NCBI RefSeq assembly: GCF_018446385.1
Contig: NC_056002.1
Location: 4,885,474 to 4,949,473 of the forward strand
DNA: 64,000 nt
Source of the DNA: Zingiber officinale
Taxonomy: Eukaryota > Streptophyta > Magnoliopsida > Zingiberales > Zingiberaceae
Reading direction: 5' to 3'
Shown here: piece after piece, positions 11,641 to 24,700 of the stretch
Numbering within the stretch: position 1 is the stretch's first letter
How the letters are laid out: every line of letters begins with the position of its first letter
Made by a program: the position numbers and the translations under genes
The notes under the pieces: model-generated
The model's input: the letters and a program-made list of their open reading frames with translations, nothing else
The model's database searches: none
Told to the model about the DNA's origin: nothing

Positions 11641-13005
11641 ACATTATTGATTCGGGTATTACGAACGGGTCCCGATATAATATGGCAGTCAAAGTCAAAG
11701 TGAAGTGACGGTCCGAGTCAAGAGGGAATGACAGTCAAAAAGTCACTCTCGACAAAGCCTAGTCCATCGTCCAATATTAGGGCCTCCCAATCCAAGGACG
11801 ACCGACCTAATCGTCGGTCGGATCCAAGGGACTTAATGTGCCAAAACACTTTGTGTATATCCCATTGTTCATTATCCGCTCAGGTCGAAGGGAAGACCGG
11901 CCTGTCAAAAGGCCGTCCGATAACATATTCGGCTGGATCTCAATAATCCAACATTTTCAACCAGAGTACAACTTCATATATAATTAGTCAAACATATGAG
12001 TTTTGCTTTTCATTCTTCCGCCCTTTTATGTACCATCAGCCAATTAAAAGGGTGACTAGAGTTATATAGCTCAGTATCCTTAGCCCCACAGCATGCAAGG
12101 CAACTCTCAAAAGAAGCCCGACTGGATTCCTAGAGCTCAAAATATCACTTCTAAGGGTAGGCCCTCCAAATACAAGGATGACCGGTTGAAAGAATTGGTT
12201 AGGCCTTTTGGGGCTCGATCAATGTATAAGGCTGGCACATCGTAGAATCACCCAGACCTAGGGACTTGGTTTTATATTACTTTATAATTAGACCTCCAGC
12301 ATCACATAACATATATTCGAGCAGACCTAAAAGTAGAGCATCCTCGCATAACTCAGTATCTCATTCATATATCGAGCTGCCGCTACAATATATAGTCGGT
12401 CGGCTAAATGTCTGACCGGGACATCTCTAGGAGATAACATTATCAGAGAACCACAACAATTTGTTAGAGAGTAACAACCATTTATCATAGAATATTCTTC
12501 TCTTGTTACATGAGCATTCAATGAAACCTTCCTCGAAGGTGACTCTACATTTCCATCAATTGACATATTATATGATAGTATATTTCTTCAACCGTCTCAT
12601 CAATGACGTCATTTACAAAAGGGTGCACACGGGTAAGGGAAGATTCCTCAAACGATGATTACACACCTCCCAAGTTATATATATTCCCTTATTCGACAAC
12701 TTCTGTTTGTCATATCTATCATCTCATAATTGAGGAAGTTATAGAAGTGATATATAAAAAGGGTCTTCTCCGATGACAAGGTACACAATGCATTTTACTA
12801 TGCGCCCGTCTTGCTACTCATTTATTGTTCTACTTCCTGCTTAGAAAATACACTGATTTGAACGTCGGAGGATCTTCGCCAAGGACCCCTTCTGTTTGCT
12901 CGTTTAAGTGTGTGCAAAGAGGATTTGTGCACCAACTCATAGTCTTTAATTCAATCTAAAAGTCTTCGGCCAATCAATGTTGCTGTCATCTACCCAGCAC
13001 GTCAT
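11640..13005 (+). mobile_element. Decayed LTR-like sequence (probable gypsy LTR)
   Basis: The stretch begins near gggtcccgatata followed by gtcaaagtcaaagtg. It has several blocks rich in gaccgac/cggtcgg words and, near 12852-12890, the run tgatttgaacgtcggaggat followed by cgccaaggacccc. The last block resembles the GTCGGAG...GGGGACCCC run seen late in many plant gypsy LTRs. It ends near cagcacgtcatc. No coding domain, primer site or target duplication was found, so it is called only as a probable old LTR. Confidence 0.4.
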
Positions 13006-13541
13006 CTCTAACTTTCAAACAACATCAATTATGTTCCTAAATGATTCTGAAAATATAAAGCATAGTTAAAACCCTGGTATTTCACACGATTAAATCGCCA
13101 ATAAGATGCGCGATGATGAAGAGTATAGGCATTCCGTGTCAGAGGGAATCCCTGGAGACTGAAGAGTTCCTCTACTCCACTTTGGTTGAGCTCGCACTGT
13201 CGCACATGACTTAGAACCACCATCATTGTATCTTACTATCTTCTTCCAGCTCAAGCACTTTGCCTTTCCGTTGTCGTTGGTCCTCAATGAAGACCTACTC
13301 ATCATCATCCTTGAATTTGATTCTGTTACTAGCATCTTCACAGAGATCGGCATCTGTTAACATCATAAAGCAATTAAATAACTAGTGTGGTCTAAAATTG
13401 AAAAGCAGACAACATACAATGTAATATGCACCTTGTTCATGACAGAGTATGATGGAAAGTGAGGAGTGGAACGGGGATTTCTTGACCGAGGTTTCCCTGA
13501 GACGTTGCTGATTGGAATAGTTCTTTTCGGGAACAAAGAAT
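13006..13541. other. Unassigned stretch before the first Copia LTR
   Basis: A minus-strand open frame (13353-13090, about 87 codons) and overlapping frames are present, but I recognise no domain. A gene fragment captured or left between insertions is possible; nothing here proves it. Confidence 0.35.
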
Positions 13542-14044
13542 TGTTGGATTTATCTCAATTAACTGGGTTTAATTGTAATTTGTATATATTAATACGAACT
13601 AAGTGATTTAACTTAAAGTTATTGGATTTTCAAGTTGTTAGATATGTATCTCATATGTGTAGAATTCGGCATTCATTATCATCTATGGGCTGATAATGAA
13701 TATGCACAATATAATAGGTTGATCCCCAGAGGTTTAGGACATCTTTTGAGACGTCTCCTCGTTCCCCATTAACGACGAGGATTTGATGCCGTCAATCCTA
13801 ACTTCTCCGGGAGATCAACCTTCGTCTCTTTCTACTTCTTCCATAGGATTATCAAATCAACGAGCTTTACATGAAGAACAATAATGATTCCGTTGTATTT
13901 AGGTTCTTTGTAATTACAGTATTTCGTATTTCATTATTATGTCAAGTTTACGAATGAGACTAGATCATATTTATGTTTTCTCGATTCGAATTCCTATTTT
14001 ATTTTTAGAATTCATTCAGTTATAAGAAAATTCATATTATATCA
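13542..14044 (+). repeat. 5' LTR of decayed Copia element A
   Basis: It starts tgttggattt and ends atatca (TG...CA) and is directly followed by ttggtatcagagtcat, the initiator-methionine tRNA primer site typical of Copia elements. At about 503 bp it is a normal Copia LTR length. Gag and protease remnants of the same strand lie downstream, but the element is cut off at 16166, so no 3' LTR remains for comparison. Confidence 0.7.
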
Positions 14045-14046
14045 AT

Positions 14047-14064
14047 TGGTATCAGAGTCATATA
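14047..14064 (+). other. Primer binding site of Copia A
   Basis: ttggtatcagagtcatat matches the complement of the 3' end of initiator tRNA-Met used by plant Copia elements, starting two bases after the LTR. Confidence 0.7.
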
Positions 14065-15439
14065 TTCTGTTTCGTAATTTTTATTGACAATAAAATTTAA
14101 GTTTTTCATCGATTATTATTTATATACTAGATCAAAATTTTCTAGTACAATACAATTTTTCGATCATTGAAAATCATGTAAAGAAAAATTATGATAGATT
14201 TATTTTTCAAATTTTTTATATTTCCACCAAGAACACGGAGAACCGTGAAAATCGTCATTGTTTAATATAATTTTATATAAAATTATATTGGTTGAATTGA
14301 TTACGTTAATCGACTAATCGGTTGATAAATTTAAAATTTTAAATAGAAATAATTAATATTTAATTAATTAACCATCTTAAACTTATGACCATGCTTATTT
14401 TCAATCGATTAAAATTATTTCTCGTTTTCGATTAATTTATTTTAAGTTAATGACTTCATGAAACGGCTACTGTTTCGTGTCTTTCGTTAGATAGATAAAA
14501 ACAAAATGTTTCAATAAAACACTGTGTCATAGAAAAAATGTGGAACAGTACGTACTGTTTCAACGTGAACACTCGAAGGGAAAAAAACTTAATGCGAGTA
14601 TATAATTTTTTAAAAATATATATATATATATACACGTGTAAGTTTAAAGGAACATGTCTTAAGTAACTTTAATGTATTTTATGTTGATAGATATATATAT
14701 CTATACTAAAAGTAATCGACCCAAATAAATATTACTTTATGTTAGATATATGTCTAAAATATCTTACGACTATGAAACAAAATTATTACTTTATTCAGAT
14801 CATGTACAAAATATATCAGCTTAAAGGAAGCATGTGGTTGATTAAGGTTGTTGTGAGCTATGGAAGGAAATATAACTCATATAAAGTATCATATTATGCA
14901 CACAATGAATCAATTCAAAGACATATTATGTGACCAAATAAAGTTTGAGTTATATATGAAAATATCGTTAATAAATTATATTTTAGTCTACATAGTAAAT
15001 GTAATGTTGTATTTAGTATCTCATAAAGAGTTCGTGTATATATATATATTTAAAATTTTATTTTATTTGCATAATTTATATTATACATGTTCTTGGCTTT
15101 AGTTAAATCATGAACTTAAATAATTTTTTCTCTTTAATTTTAGCGCAATATGTAACTGTCAGTATTAATAACATAGTTCAAATTTTACTGAATCGAAAGA
15201 ATACGTAATCGTGTTCTTAGGCGTTATGGACTTAGACTATGAATTAAAGAATGATCACCCTGCACATTTGACAGTGCTAGCACTATAAAGCAGAGGGTTG
15301 AATTTTAGCTGTGGGAGAAATCAAATTGCATGTGTCTAAGTATCATGAGAGTTTTTATACCGGCACCAATAAAGAGCTCAATAACAAAGGGAGGAGATTC
15401 TAGGAGTTTCTTGGACCAATTGGCAAACTGATTCACCTC

Positions 15440-16140
15440 AAATCAAAAGGTTGAGACTACCAGACTTCTTACAAAGTTAGTAACCATGTGGTACAATGGT
15501 AAAGGAAACATAAGCGAGTACATTATGGAGATGTCCAATATGACGACAAGTCTGAAAGCACTAAAACTCGATATGTCTGAGGGTATATTAGTGCATTTTG
15601 TCTTGATATTTCTGTTTACACGATTCACTCATTTTAAGATATCATATAATACTCAAAAGGAAAAATGAACATTGAATGAGCTCATTGCTCAATGCGTGCA
15701 AGAGGAGTTGAGACTAAAGATTGAGACATCTGAGAGTGCTCACTTATCATTTGGTTCTCAAAGTACGAGCAAGAAGCAAAAGAGGATCAATAACAAAGTA
15801 ATAGAAAAATAAACTGTAGATTTTGGAGGCAATGGTCATAAGGAGCACAAGAAGCAAGATGAGGAATTCATTTGTTTCTTTTGCAAGAAGAAAGGTTATA
15901 TGAAGAAAGACTGGCTCAACTACACCAACTGGCGTGTAAAGAAGGATAAATTTCTCAACTTTATTAGTTCAGAAGTCAATTTAGCTATTATACCCACTGA
16001 CACTTAGTTGATAGATACCGGCGATACTACTCACATAAGTGTCACTATGCATGGTTGTCTCATGAGCTGACTTACGTTTGATGGTAAAAGATACATCTAT
16101 ATAGAAAATAGTAAAAAGGCTAAAGTCAAGTCGATTGATG
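15440..16140 (+). pseudogene. Copia gag and protease remnant
   Basis: Read across several breaks, the plus strand encodes Copia gag (ISEYIMEMSNMTTSLKALKL, then LVHFVL and ISYNTQKEK). A stop follows, then LNELIAQCVQEELRLK. Next comes a damaged zinc knuckle (CFFCKKKGYMKKD, lacking its last cysteine) and the protease region, where IDTGDTTHIS replaces the usual DSGATTHIS. In-frame stops at the end of the gag block and before the protease mean it cannot encode a protein. It is cut off at 16166 by the neighbouring LTR element. Stretch 14065-15440 between the primer site and gag is AT-rich with no other feature seen. Confidence 0.75.
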
Positions 16141-16191
16141 TTTTTATGCTTTATTAGGGAACCAACTGTTAGGACCCTTGGCGGTCGACTA

Positions 16192-16839
16192 TGTAGGATC
16201 GAAAAGAATTTAGATATCTCCACAATAGCATGATATTGTCCACTTTGGGCCTAAGCCCTCATGGTTTTGCTCTTGGGCTCTACCCAAAAGACCTCATGCC
16301 AATGGAGATATCTTTCTTTCCCATGTGTTTCCAATATGAGACTATGTTTGCAACCTTGCAACCCCAACAATCCCCCCCTCAAACAAAGGACCATACGCTT
16401 CCCACGTTCGATCCTCGACCCACCAGGTCTTCCTGTCCCTTGGTCCACCCGACCTACTAGGACTTCCTTGCCTAGTCGCAACTAGGACTTCCTGCCTGGT
16501 GTCTGGTCCTCTTGATCCGAACATAGGAGCCCCCACTTTCTTTGTTCGAGGTTAATATTGTACCCACATGGCTCAATCAGACCATAGCTCTTATGCACAG
16601 TCGGCGGTTAAACCTTCTGGCAGTCCGGGCTCTGATACCAATTGTAGGATCGAAAAGAATTTAGATATCTCTACAATAGCATGATATTGTCCACTTTGGG
16701 CCTAAGCCCTCATGGTTTTTCTCTTGGGCTCTACCCAAAAGGCCTCATGCCAATGGAGATATCTTTTCTCTTATAAACCCATGATCTTTCTCATGTGTTT
16801 CCAATATGGGACTATGTTTGCAACCTTGCAACCCCAACA
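16192..16839 (-). mobile_element. Complete TRIM (miniature LTR retrotransposon)
   Basis: Two direct terminal repeats, 16192-16369 (178 bp) and 16643-16839 (197 bp), each run tgtaggatcgaaaag to accccaaca and flank 273 bp of non-coding DNA. On the minus strand the interior starts attggtatcagagccc, a tRNA-Met primer site directly abutting the upstream repeat, and ends with a G-rich polypurine tract (gagggggggatt) directly before the downstream repeat. The element is flanked by a perfect 5-base duplication, gacta (16187-16191 and 16840-16844). It has no coding capacity. The repeats differ mainly by an indel of about 20 bases (ctcttataaaccc), so copying depended on another element's enzymes. It lies in the long LTR spanning 16167-27524. 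Confidence 0.93.
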
Positions 16840-17531
16840 GACTAGAGGGAGGGTGAATAGCCCCTGCACAGATCAAGACAAAACTACCTTCCTCGGACTT
16901 ATAACTTAAATAAAATGAACACTTGGATAAACAAAATAAAAGATAAAAAACGAGGCTCACATATTTACTTGGTTACAACTGGGGAGGTTGTTAATCCAAG
17001 AAAGTTGAATCGCACTAAGAATTTCATTCAGGCGGAGAAACCTCTTACAACAATGAACTCACAGAAAAGAAGCTAAACAAAAACTAAAGCACACAAGTGT
17101 TGTTTCTTTGTATTTCACATTGTTGTAAAGCTTTAGGAGCAAGGCTACTTATATAGCCTTGCTCGGGACGCTTCGAAGGGTTCCAGGCGCCTGGAGGAGG
17201 ATAAAATTTTATCTCTTTATCAACGGATCACAGTCAAACGAAATCTGGATAAAATTTGGTTCCAGGCGCCCGGAAGGGTTCCGGGCGCTCGGAGTCCCTG
17301 CGCCCAGACCAGGAAAGTCAACCAAGTTGACTTTTTCAGTCCAGACCTTCCGCTCTGATTTCGTTCGCCTCGATCCGAGTCTTTTGCTCCGGTTCCTCTT
17401 ACTTGGGTGATCTCGGTCATCCGGAATAGGGCTCACCCGAGCCCAACTTCTGACCCTCTCAAGCAAGCTTCCGCTCCTGGCTTCTCGTCCCTCGAAAACG
17501 TCGTGCACCTCCTTCTCATCCACCCGCGTAC

Positions 17532-19945
17532 TGTTGGAGTGTATACTGAAAGCCTAAGCTTTGTAAACATTCATTATGAATAAAGAATCACATTTGGTCA
17601 AATTGTCTACATTTGTTTGTAGTTGTTCAATTAATTTATATTGTAGATAACATAGCATGTGGTGTCATATGCAGAAGATAATGTTATCAGTACCTTATAA
17701 ATTATAAACAGTAGCTCACGACCAAAATGGAAAGGAACAAACCATTAGAAGGTCGTAGTGTAATCAGGTATCAGTTTATCTTGACTGTATAATTACACTA
17801 GTACACTTAGAGTGTATTGAGTAGGACCATTTGAGGTCGTTTCTTTTATACTGATTTTATAAAGAAACAAAGACCTCGGTTATTATGGAAGTGTGCGCTC
17901 TTAATCCTAATATAATAACAAGCACATATATTTGATATTTATTTCTTTAATTTATCAATGGGTGAGATTTAGTTCGATGAATCAATAAGCCCGATAAGTT
18001 GGGAAATGGTATCACTTATAGTGTGTGTTGTTGATTATAGAAGGAAACTGTGTCCTAAAGATACTAGGTTGAGAATGTCCCCAAGAGGAGCTCATAAGGA
18101 TTGTTATGTTAAACCCTGCAGGTGGACTTAGTCCGACATGACGATAAGGTTGAGTGGTACTACTCTTGGACTAAGATATTAATTAAATGAGTTGTCAGTA
18201 GCTCACTTAATTAGTGGACATTCGATATCTTAAACACAGGGAGACTAACACACTCATAATAAGAAGGAGCCCAAAAATGTAATTTGGGATTGGTGCGGTA
18301 GTTCAATGATAGTTCTCTAGTGGAATGAATTATCATTGATAAAATTAAGTTGTGTGTTCGGGGCGAACACGAGATGCTTAATTTTATCGGGAGACCAAAA
18401 CCAATTCCTCCTCTCGGTCCCTATCGTAGCCTCTTATTTGTAGAGTTCTATACTCACCTATACCCACCTTCTATTCCCACCCAATAGGGGTCGGCCAAGC
18501 TAGCTTGGAAACAAGCTAGGGCCGGCCTAGGTATGAATTTGGGTGGCCGGCCCTAGCTTGAACCCAAGCTAGTGGGGGCCGGCCAAATTAATTTAAAAAG
18601 GAATTTTAATTTTAATTTTTATTATGTGGAAGAAATAATTTATTAAAGAGAATTTAAATTAAAATATCTCTCTTATAAAAGATCTACAAAAGATTAAAGA
18701 AAGAGATTAGATCTCTTTCCTTATTTGTAGATTGGTGAGATATTTTATTTTCTCTTTAAAATTATTCACATGATAATAAAATTAAAATTATAGAAATTTC
18801 CTTTTATTAACCATGAAGAGATTTTTAAAGAGAAATTTTATTTTTTTAAAATTTCCGGAAACAAATTAGGAAGTTTTAATTTGTTGATTGAAACTCTCCT
18901 AATTTGCTCTTTTGATTGTGGCCGGCCATCACAAGTTGATTGGGAAATTTTATTTTATTTTTCTCAATTAATTCATGTCAAGGAAAATTAAGGAAATTTT
19001 ATTGTAATTAAATTTCCTAATTTGCCTAGGCCAAGGAATATAAAAGAAGGGGTGAGGGTGCCTTCATGAGATACAACATCTATTATTCCTCTCCCTCTTT
19101 TGTTCCTTGGTGTGGCCGGCCATCCTCTCCCTCTCTTCCTCTTGTGGTGGCCGAACCCTTCTCTTCTATTGGAGCTTTTGTGGTGGCCGGATACTACTCG
19201 GAGAAGAAGAAGAAGAAGAAGGAGAGAAAGCTAGCATCTCTTGGAGCTTGGTTAGTATTTTGGTTTTCCTCCTTGGTGAAGTTTTTCCTTTGTGGCCGAA
19301 CCTTGCTTGGAGGAGAAGAAGGTGGTTGGTGGTTTCTCATCTTGGAAAATCGTTGCCCACACAACGTTCGAGGTTAGAAGAGGAATACGGTAGAAGATCA
19401 AGAGGTTTTTTTTACAAGGTATAACTAGTAATTTTTCCTTTCCGCATCATGCTAGTTATTTATGGAAATAATACCAAACACAAGAGGCTTACGTTCTAGA
19501 ATTTCGAATATATTTTTCGATATTGTGTTCTTTTGTTTTTTCTTTTCCTTGTGATTTGATTGTTCTCTTTGGTTAACCTAAAGTTATTTTAGGAAATTAA
19601 ATATTAGCTTTCTATAAAAGGTTTTGTCTAGTCGGTGGTGGTTGCTCCCATATCCAAGAAGGCCATGCGCCTCGCCACGTCAGTACTGGGAACCAATTAT
19701 GGAAATTAATATTTAATGGAATTAATAACTTAAGGAGACTTGGGTCGAACGTGTTAAGTTCCGCAGGAGATCCAAGTCAAAACCTAAAAGAACAAATAGA
19801 TTAAGTTTTGGATCAAACGTGTTAAGTTCCGCAGGCGATCCAAAATTTAATTTAAAAGAACACATGGTAGCTAGGAAAAGGTTCAGACCTTTGTACAAAT
19901 TTTTTGTACAGTGGAACCTATAGGTTTTCCGAGTAGCAACCAACA
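17532..19945 (+). repeat. 5' LTR of Copia 1
   Basis: 2414 bp, starting tgttggagtgtatactg and ending gtagcaaccaaca. By eye it is almost identical to the 3' LTR, apart from scattered substitutions and two small indels (near 18361-18375 and 18531-18545). At 18489-18594 it carries a hairpin-prone block with ggccggcc sites and ctagcttg/caagctag arms. Long for a Copia LTR. Confidence 0.95.
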
Positions 19946-19960
19946 ATTGATATCAGAGCT
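19946..19960 (+). other. Primer binding site of Copia 1
   Basis: attgatatcagagct, directly after the LTR, is one mismatch from the usual ttggtatcagagc tRNA-Met primer site. Copia 2 of the same family has the perfect form. Confidence 0.85.
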
Positions 19961-21061
19961 AGGGTTTTGTCTCTGTGTATTTGGTATTTAGTTTAATTAT
20001 GCACATGTCATACATAATTTAGGCAGGTTAATAGTAGGATGTGCTAACTTTGTTGATGCAGGATCCAACTATTATGGCTTTTAGTTATTATGTGTGTGAT
20101 TGGACCCTTGGACATGTCAAGGGCATTTATCTGTGTGTGCATGATTGTATTAAAATACAGCAGGAGCTGTATTTAGTTTTATTAGGATTTTATTTTTGAT
20201 CTAGATACATGTACATTCCTTTTATGGAATATAGGATCAAAATGTAAAATTCTATTTATGTCGCGGATCGAATCTTGCAAAGCGTGGAACCTTCTAAGGA
20301 CCAGAAGCGCAGCGGAACTAGGAGCAAGATGGATGCGACAACTAGTTCCGGTGGCGGTGGCCAAATATGGCAGCAGCTTGGGATGACAACACACGGAGGA
20401 TAATAAGTGATAAAAGCCATAATAGTTGAAAATTAAATTTTCCATTTATTGCTTTTATATTATGCTGTATGTGCATGTTAGTTTACAAGTTTTAGTAGGC
20501 TAGCATAGTTAAAATTCCTCATTTATAAATAACTAAGTGGGAGAGGGATTTTTAAATAAATCCCATGGTCTCCATTACTGGTTTGTAAGTGATGCAAACA
20601 AGCTTGCACGTTGGCTCTGAGTGCCTTCCTCCATAACGGATGAGCTTGTTTGTGGATCACTAGAACAGACTTCCATTTTTGGATGACTATAGGAAGTTAA
20701 TTAAGAGCGTGTGATCTTCCCCAACGGAAGGGGCATAATCTTATTAATGAACTTAGTGTCAAGTAATGGTATACACTTAGACACATCTAATAGTATCCTC
20801 CCCATCAGAGTCATTGCTATTATTTGTGTGACCAAAGACACCAACTATTAATTTTATTTGTCAAAAGTTAGGTTGACAAGATAATAAAATTAATGGGATA
20901 AAACCCTCCTTTACAAATGTTGAATTTATATACGTCCACACTAACGTGACATACAAAATTCACGGTGTTTTGAGGTGTTGGTTAATTTAAAATAGTATTG
21001 TTTGAGGAATCAATATTATTCTAAATTTAGAGTTTTGACCAAAAGTTATTTGTGATTCTTA

Positions 21062-21749
21062 GGATGTCTTTCAACCCACTGTCCATTATACTAAAGAGAA
21101 TAGACTTACTGGACCAAACTACATAGATTGGAAAAGAAACCTGGACATTGTTTTACTGCTGAAAGCTATAAATTTATCGACCGAGCAATGCCCTGATGCA
21201 CCTACCGGTGAATCTACCCAAGAGGAGATTGAATTTCATAGGAAATGGGTAAAAGCGGATGAGATGGCGCGTGTTACATTTTGGCTTCAATGTCAAATGT
21301 ATTGTAACATCAAGATCAAGACCAACGACTATGATATTATGAACAATCTCAAGGAACTCTTTGGTCATCGGGATAGGGCTTCTAGGCAAGAAGCCATGAG
21401 AAAGATAATGACCACCATGCAAGAGGGTACTCCTGAAGGGATCATATCCTAAAGATGATGGCTTATCCGAACGAGATCTGATCCTTGGAGGAGAAATTGA
21501 TGGGAAACCCAGATATGATTCTTCAAACGCTACCTAGAAGTTTTGAGCGGTTTGAACTATAATATGAATAAGAGGGTTTATTCATTAGCGGAACTACTGA
21601 CAGACAAGCAGCCGAAGGATTATTTCGTCACAATGCTTAAATTCACTATGTTGAAAATGGTTCTACTTCTAAACCGAAGGAAAGAAGAAGAAGAAACAAG
21701 TCGGTTCAAAGAAAGAAAGTGAATAAATCTCAGTGTACGGGGTTTAAAG
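21062..21749 (+). pseudogene. Copia 1 gag remnant
   Basis: The first ATG frame (MSFNPLSIIL) shifts after about ten codons into the frame encoding NRLTGPNYIDWKRNLDIV and, further on, WVKADEMARVTFWLQ and DIMNNLKELFGH. This is the UBN2-type gag of plant Copia elements, which forms the particle coat. The frame is closed after EGTPEGIIS near 21450 and the remainder is only readable with further shifts, up to a damaged zinc knuckle near 21790. It cannot give a full gag. Confidence 0.8.
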
Positions 21750-24700
21750 TTGGAAGAAAAGGCAAGTGCTTCATCTGTAAGCAGACATTGGAAGGCGGAC
21801 TGTCCTCGTAGGAACCAAAACAAAGGTATATCTCATACTCTAGTTGTTGAAACATGTTTAGCGGTGTTATCTACCAGCACCTGGTGTGTAGATACGGGAG
21901 CCACTGATCATGTCTGCAATTCCTTGCAGGGGTTCCAGGAAACCCGACGACTATCTGAAGGAGAAATTACCATCTACATGGGCAATGCTACTAAGGTGGC
22001 AGCTGTTGCAGTGGGAGACGTCTACTTATCTTTTAGTAGAAATAGAAATTTGATTTTAAGAAATTGTCTTTATGTACCCAGTTTTAGAAAGAATTTAATT
22101 TCAGTTTCTAAACTGTTTTTAGATGGATATTCAGTTTCTTTCAGTAACGATGTAGTTATTAAGAGAAATAAAGTAATTATCTGTTCTGGTGCATTAGTTG
22201 GCAATTTGTATACTTTAAATCCAATTTCTTCCACAAAGCAAAACATGAAAATTTATAACTCATCTTCTAACTCTAATAAGAGAAAAGAACCTTCGGAGAT
22301 GAACCAAGCATATCTTTGGCATCTAAGGCTTGGTCATATTAACTTAAGTAGGATTCAGAGGCTTATAGCCGATGGACTTTTGAGTTCATTTGAGTTGGAA
22401 AATTTTTCAACTTGTGAATCTTGCTTGGAAGGTAAAATGACCAAGAGGCCGTTCAAGGCCAAGGGGTATAGAGCCAAAGAAGTGTTAGAATTGGTTCACT
22501 CTGATTTGTGTGGTCCTATGTCTATCCAGGCAAGAGGAGGTTTTGAATATTTTGTTTCTTTCATAGACGATTATTCAAGATATGGATACATTTACCTAAT
22601 GCACCGCAAGTCCGAGTGCTTTGATAAGTTCAAAGAATACAAGGCTGATGTGGAGAAACGACTAGGTAAAAGTATCAAGACACTACGGTCAGATCGTGGT
22701 GGCGAATACCTCTTAGGAGAGTTTAGGAATAACTTATCAGAGGCCGGGATTCAATCCCAATTGTCTGCACCTGGAACACCCCAACAGAATGGTGTAGCAG
22801 AACGAAGGAATAGGACTCTTATGGAGATGATTAGATCAATGATGAGTTATTCAGAATTACCAAATTCGTTTTGGGGATATGCTCTGGAAACAGCAGTATA
22901 CGTTCTGAACTTAGTACCTTCTGAATCAGTTTCTTCTACTCCCATAGAATTGTGGAATGGGCGAAAGTCTAGTCTAAGACATATTCGAATTTGGGGTAGT
23001 CCAGCACATGTGCTGAAACCAGATGCTGATAAGTTAGAATCCCGTACAGAAGTTCGCGTGTTTGTAGGATATCCCAAAGGAACGAAAGGTTGTTTATTTT
23101 ATAGTCCTAAAGACCAGAAGGTCATTGTTAGCACCAATGCCTAATTTTTAGAAGAAGACTATATAATGGATCACAAGCCCAGTAGCAAAGTTGTTTTAGA
23201 AGAACTTAGAGAGGACACGTCTACTTCAGTACCAACAGTACAAGATGAAGTACCACAAGAGACTGCAACACGTACACAACCACAGACAGTGCCTCGTCGT
23301 AGTGGGAGGGTTGTAAGGCAACCTGAAAGATTCATGTTTTTGGGAGAGTCTTCGGATTTGATCCCAGGTAAACATGAACCTGATCCCCGGACATATGACG
23401 AAGCACTCCAAGATACAGATGCAGCATCTTGGCAAAAGGCGATGAATTCTGAAATAGAGTCTATGTACTCTAATAAGGTCTGGGAGCTTGTAGAACCACC
23501 TGATGGTGTAAAAGCCGTTGGATGTAAGTGGATCTACAAAAGGAAAAGAGGGACAGACGGGAAGGTAGAAACCTTCAAAGCTAGGCTTGTTGCGAAAGGG
23601 TACACTCAGAAAGAGGGAATCGATTATGAGGAAACCTTTTCACCGGTAGCCATGCTTAAGTCTATCCGGATACTCTTATCCATTGCTGCTCATATGGATT
23701 ATGAGATTTGGCAAATGGATGTCAAGACAGCTTTCCTTAATGGAAGTCTTGAAGAGAACATCCATATGAAGCAACCAGAAGGGTTCATTGAAAAAGGCAA
23801 AGAGCATCTAGTGTGCAAGCTCAATCGGTCCATTTATGGACTGAAGCAAGCTTCAAGGTCTTGGAACATCCGGTTTAATGAAGTAATCCAGTCATATGAA
23901 TTTATTCAAAGTCCGGATGAGTCTTGTGTATATAAGAAGTGTAACGGAAACGTGGTGGTATTTCTTGTACTATACGTAGATGATATTTTGTTAATTGGCA
24001 ACAATGTCAAGGTATTATCAGACGTAAGGGTATGGTTGTCCAAATAATTTGATATGAAGGACTTAGGAGATTGTGCACACATTCTTGGGATCAAAGTTAT
24101 AAGGGATCGTAAGAAAATAATGTTGTGTCTGTCCCAAGCTTCATATATAGATACAATCTTTGCTCGTTTAAGCATGCAGGATTCCAAGAAAGGTTTCTTA
24201 CCTTTTAGACATGGGGTAGCTCTATCTAAAGAGATGTCTCCAAAGACGTCGAAAGAGATAGAGGACATGAAAGCAGTTCCTTATGATTGGTAGGAAGCCT
24301 AATGTATGCAATGCTATGAGACACGATATTTGTTTCTGCGTGGGCATGGTGAGATATCGAGTAACCGGATAAGGACATTGGACTGCGGTAAAGCATATAT
24401 TGAAGTACCGAGAAGGACTAGAGATTATATGCTAGTTTACCAAGCGGACGATTCGCTTCCTGTGGGTTACACTGATTTCGATTGATAAGGGATAGTAAGT
24501 CTACATCGGCTATGTGTTTACTTTAGGAGGTGGAGCCATTTCATGGAGGAGTGTTAAGCGAAATGCGTTTCGGACTCAACCATGGAAGCTGAGTATGTAG
24601 CTCTGAGGAAGCTAAAGAAGCGGTATGGCTCAGGAACTTTCTAATGGACTTAGATGTGATTCTGGTTTGCCCAAAATCATCACAATTTATTGTGATAATA

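Noticed and set aside
16251..16536. Several 64-76 codon frames on both strands
   Set aside because: They fall in the TRIM terminal repeat and interior, which is non-coding.
19066..19424. Overlapping 100-codon frames, repeated at 26449-26852 and partly in Copia 2
   Set aside because: They lie wholly in LTRs and recur only because the LTR recurs; the two frames overlap and neither resembles a known protein.
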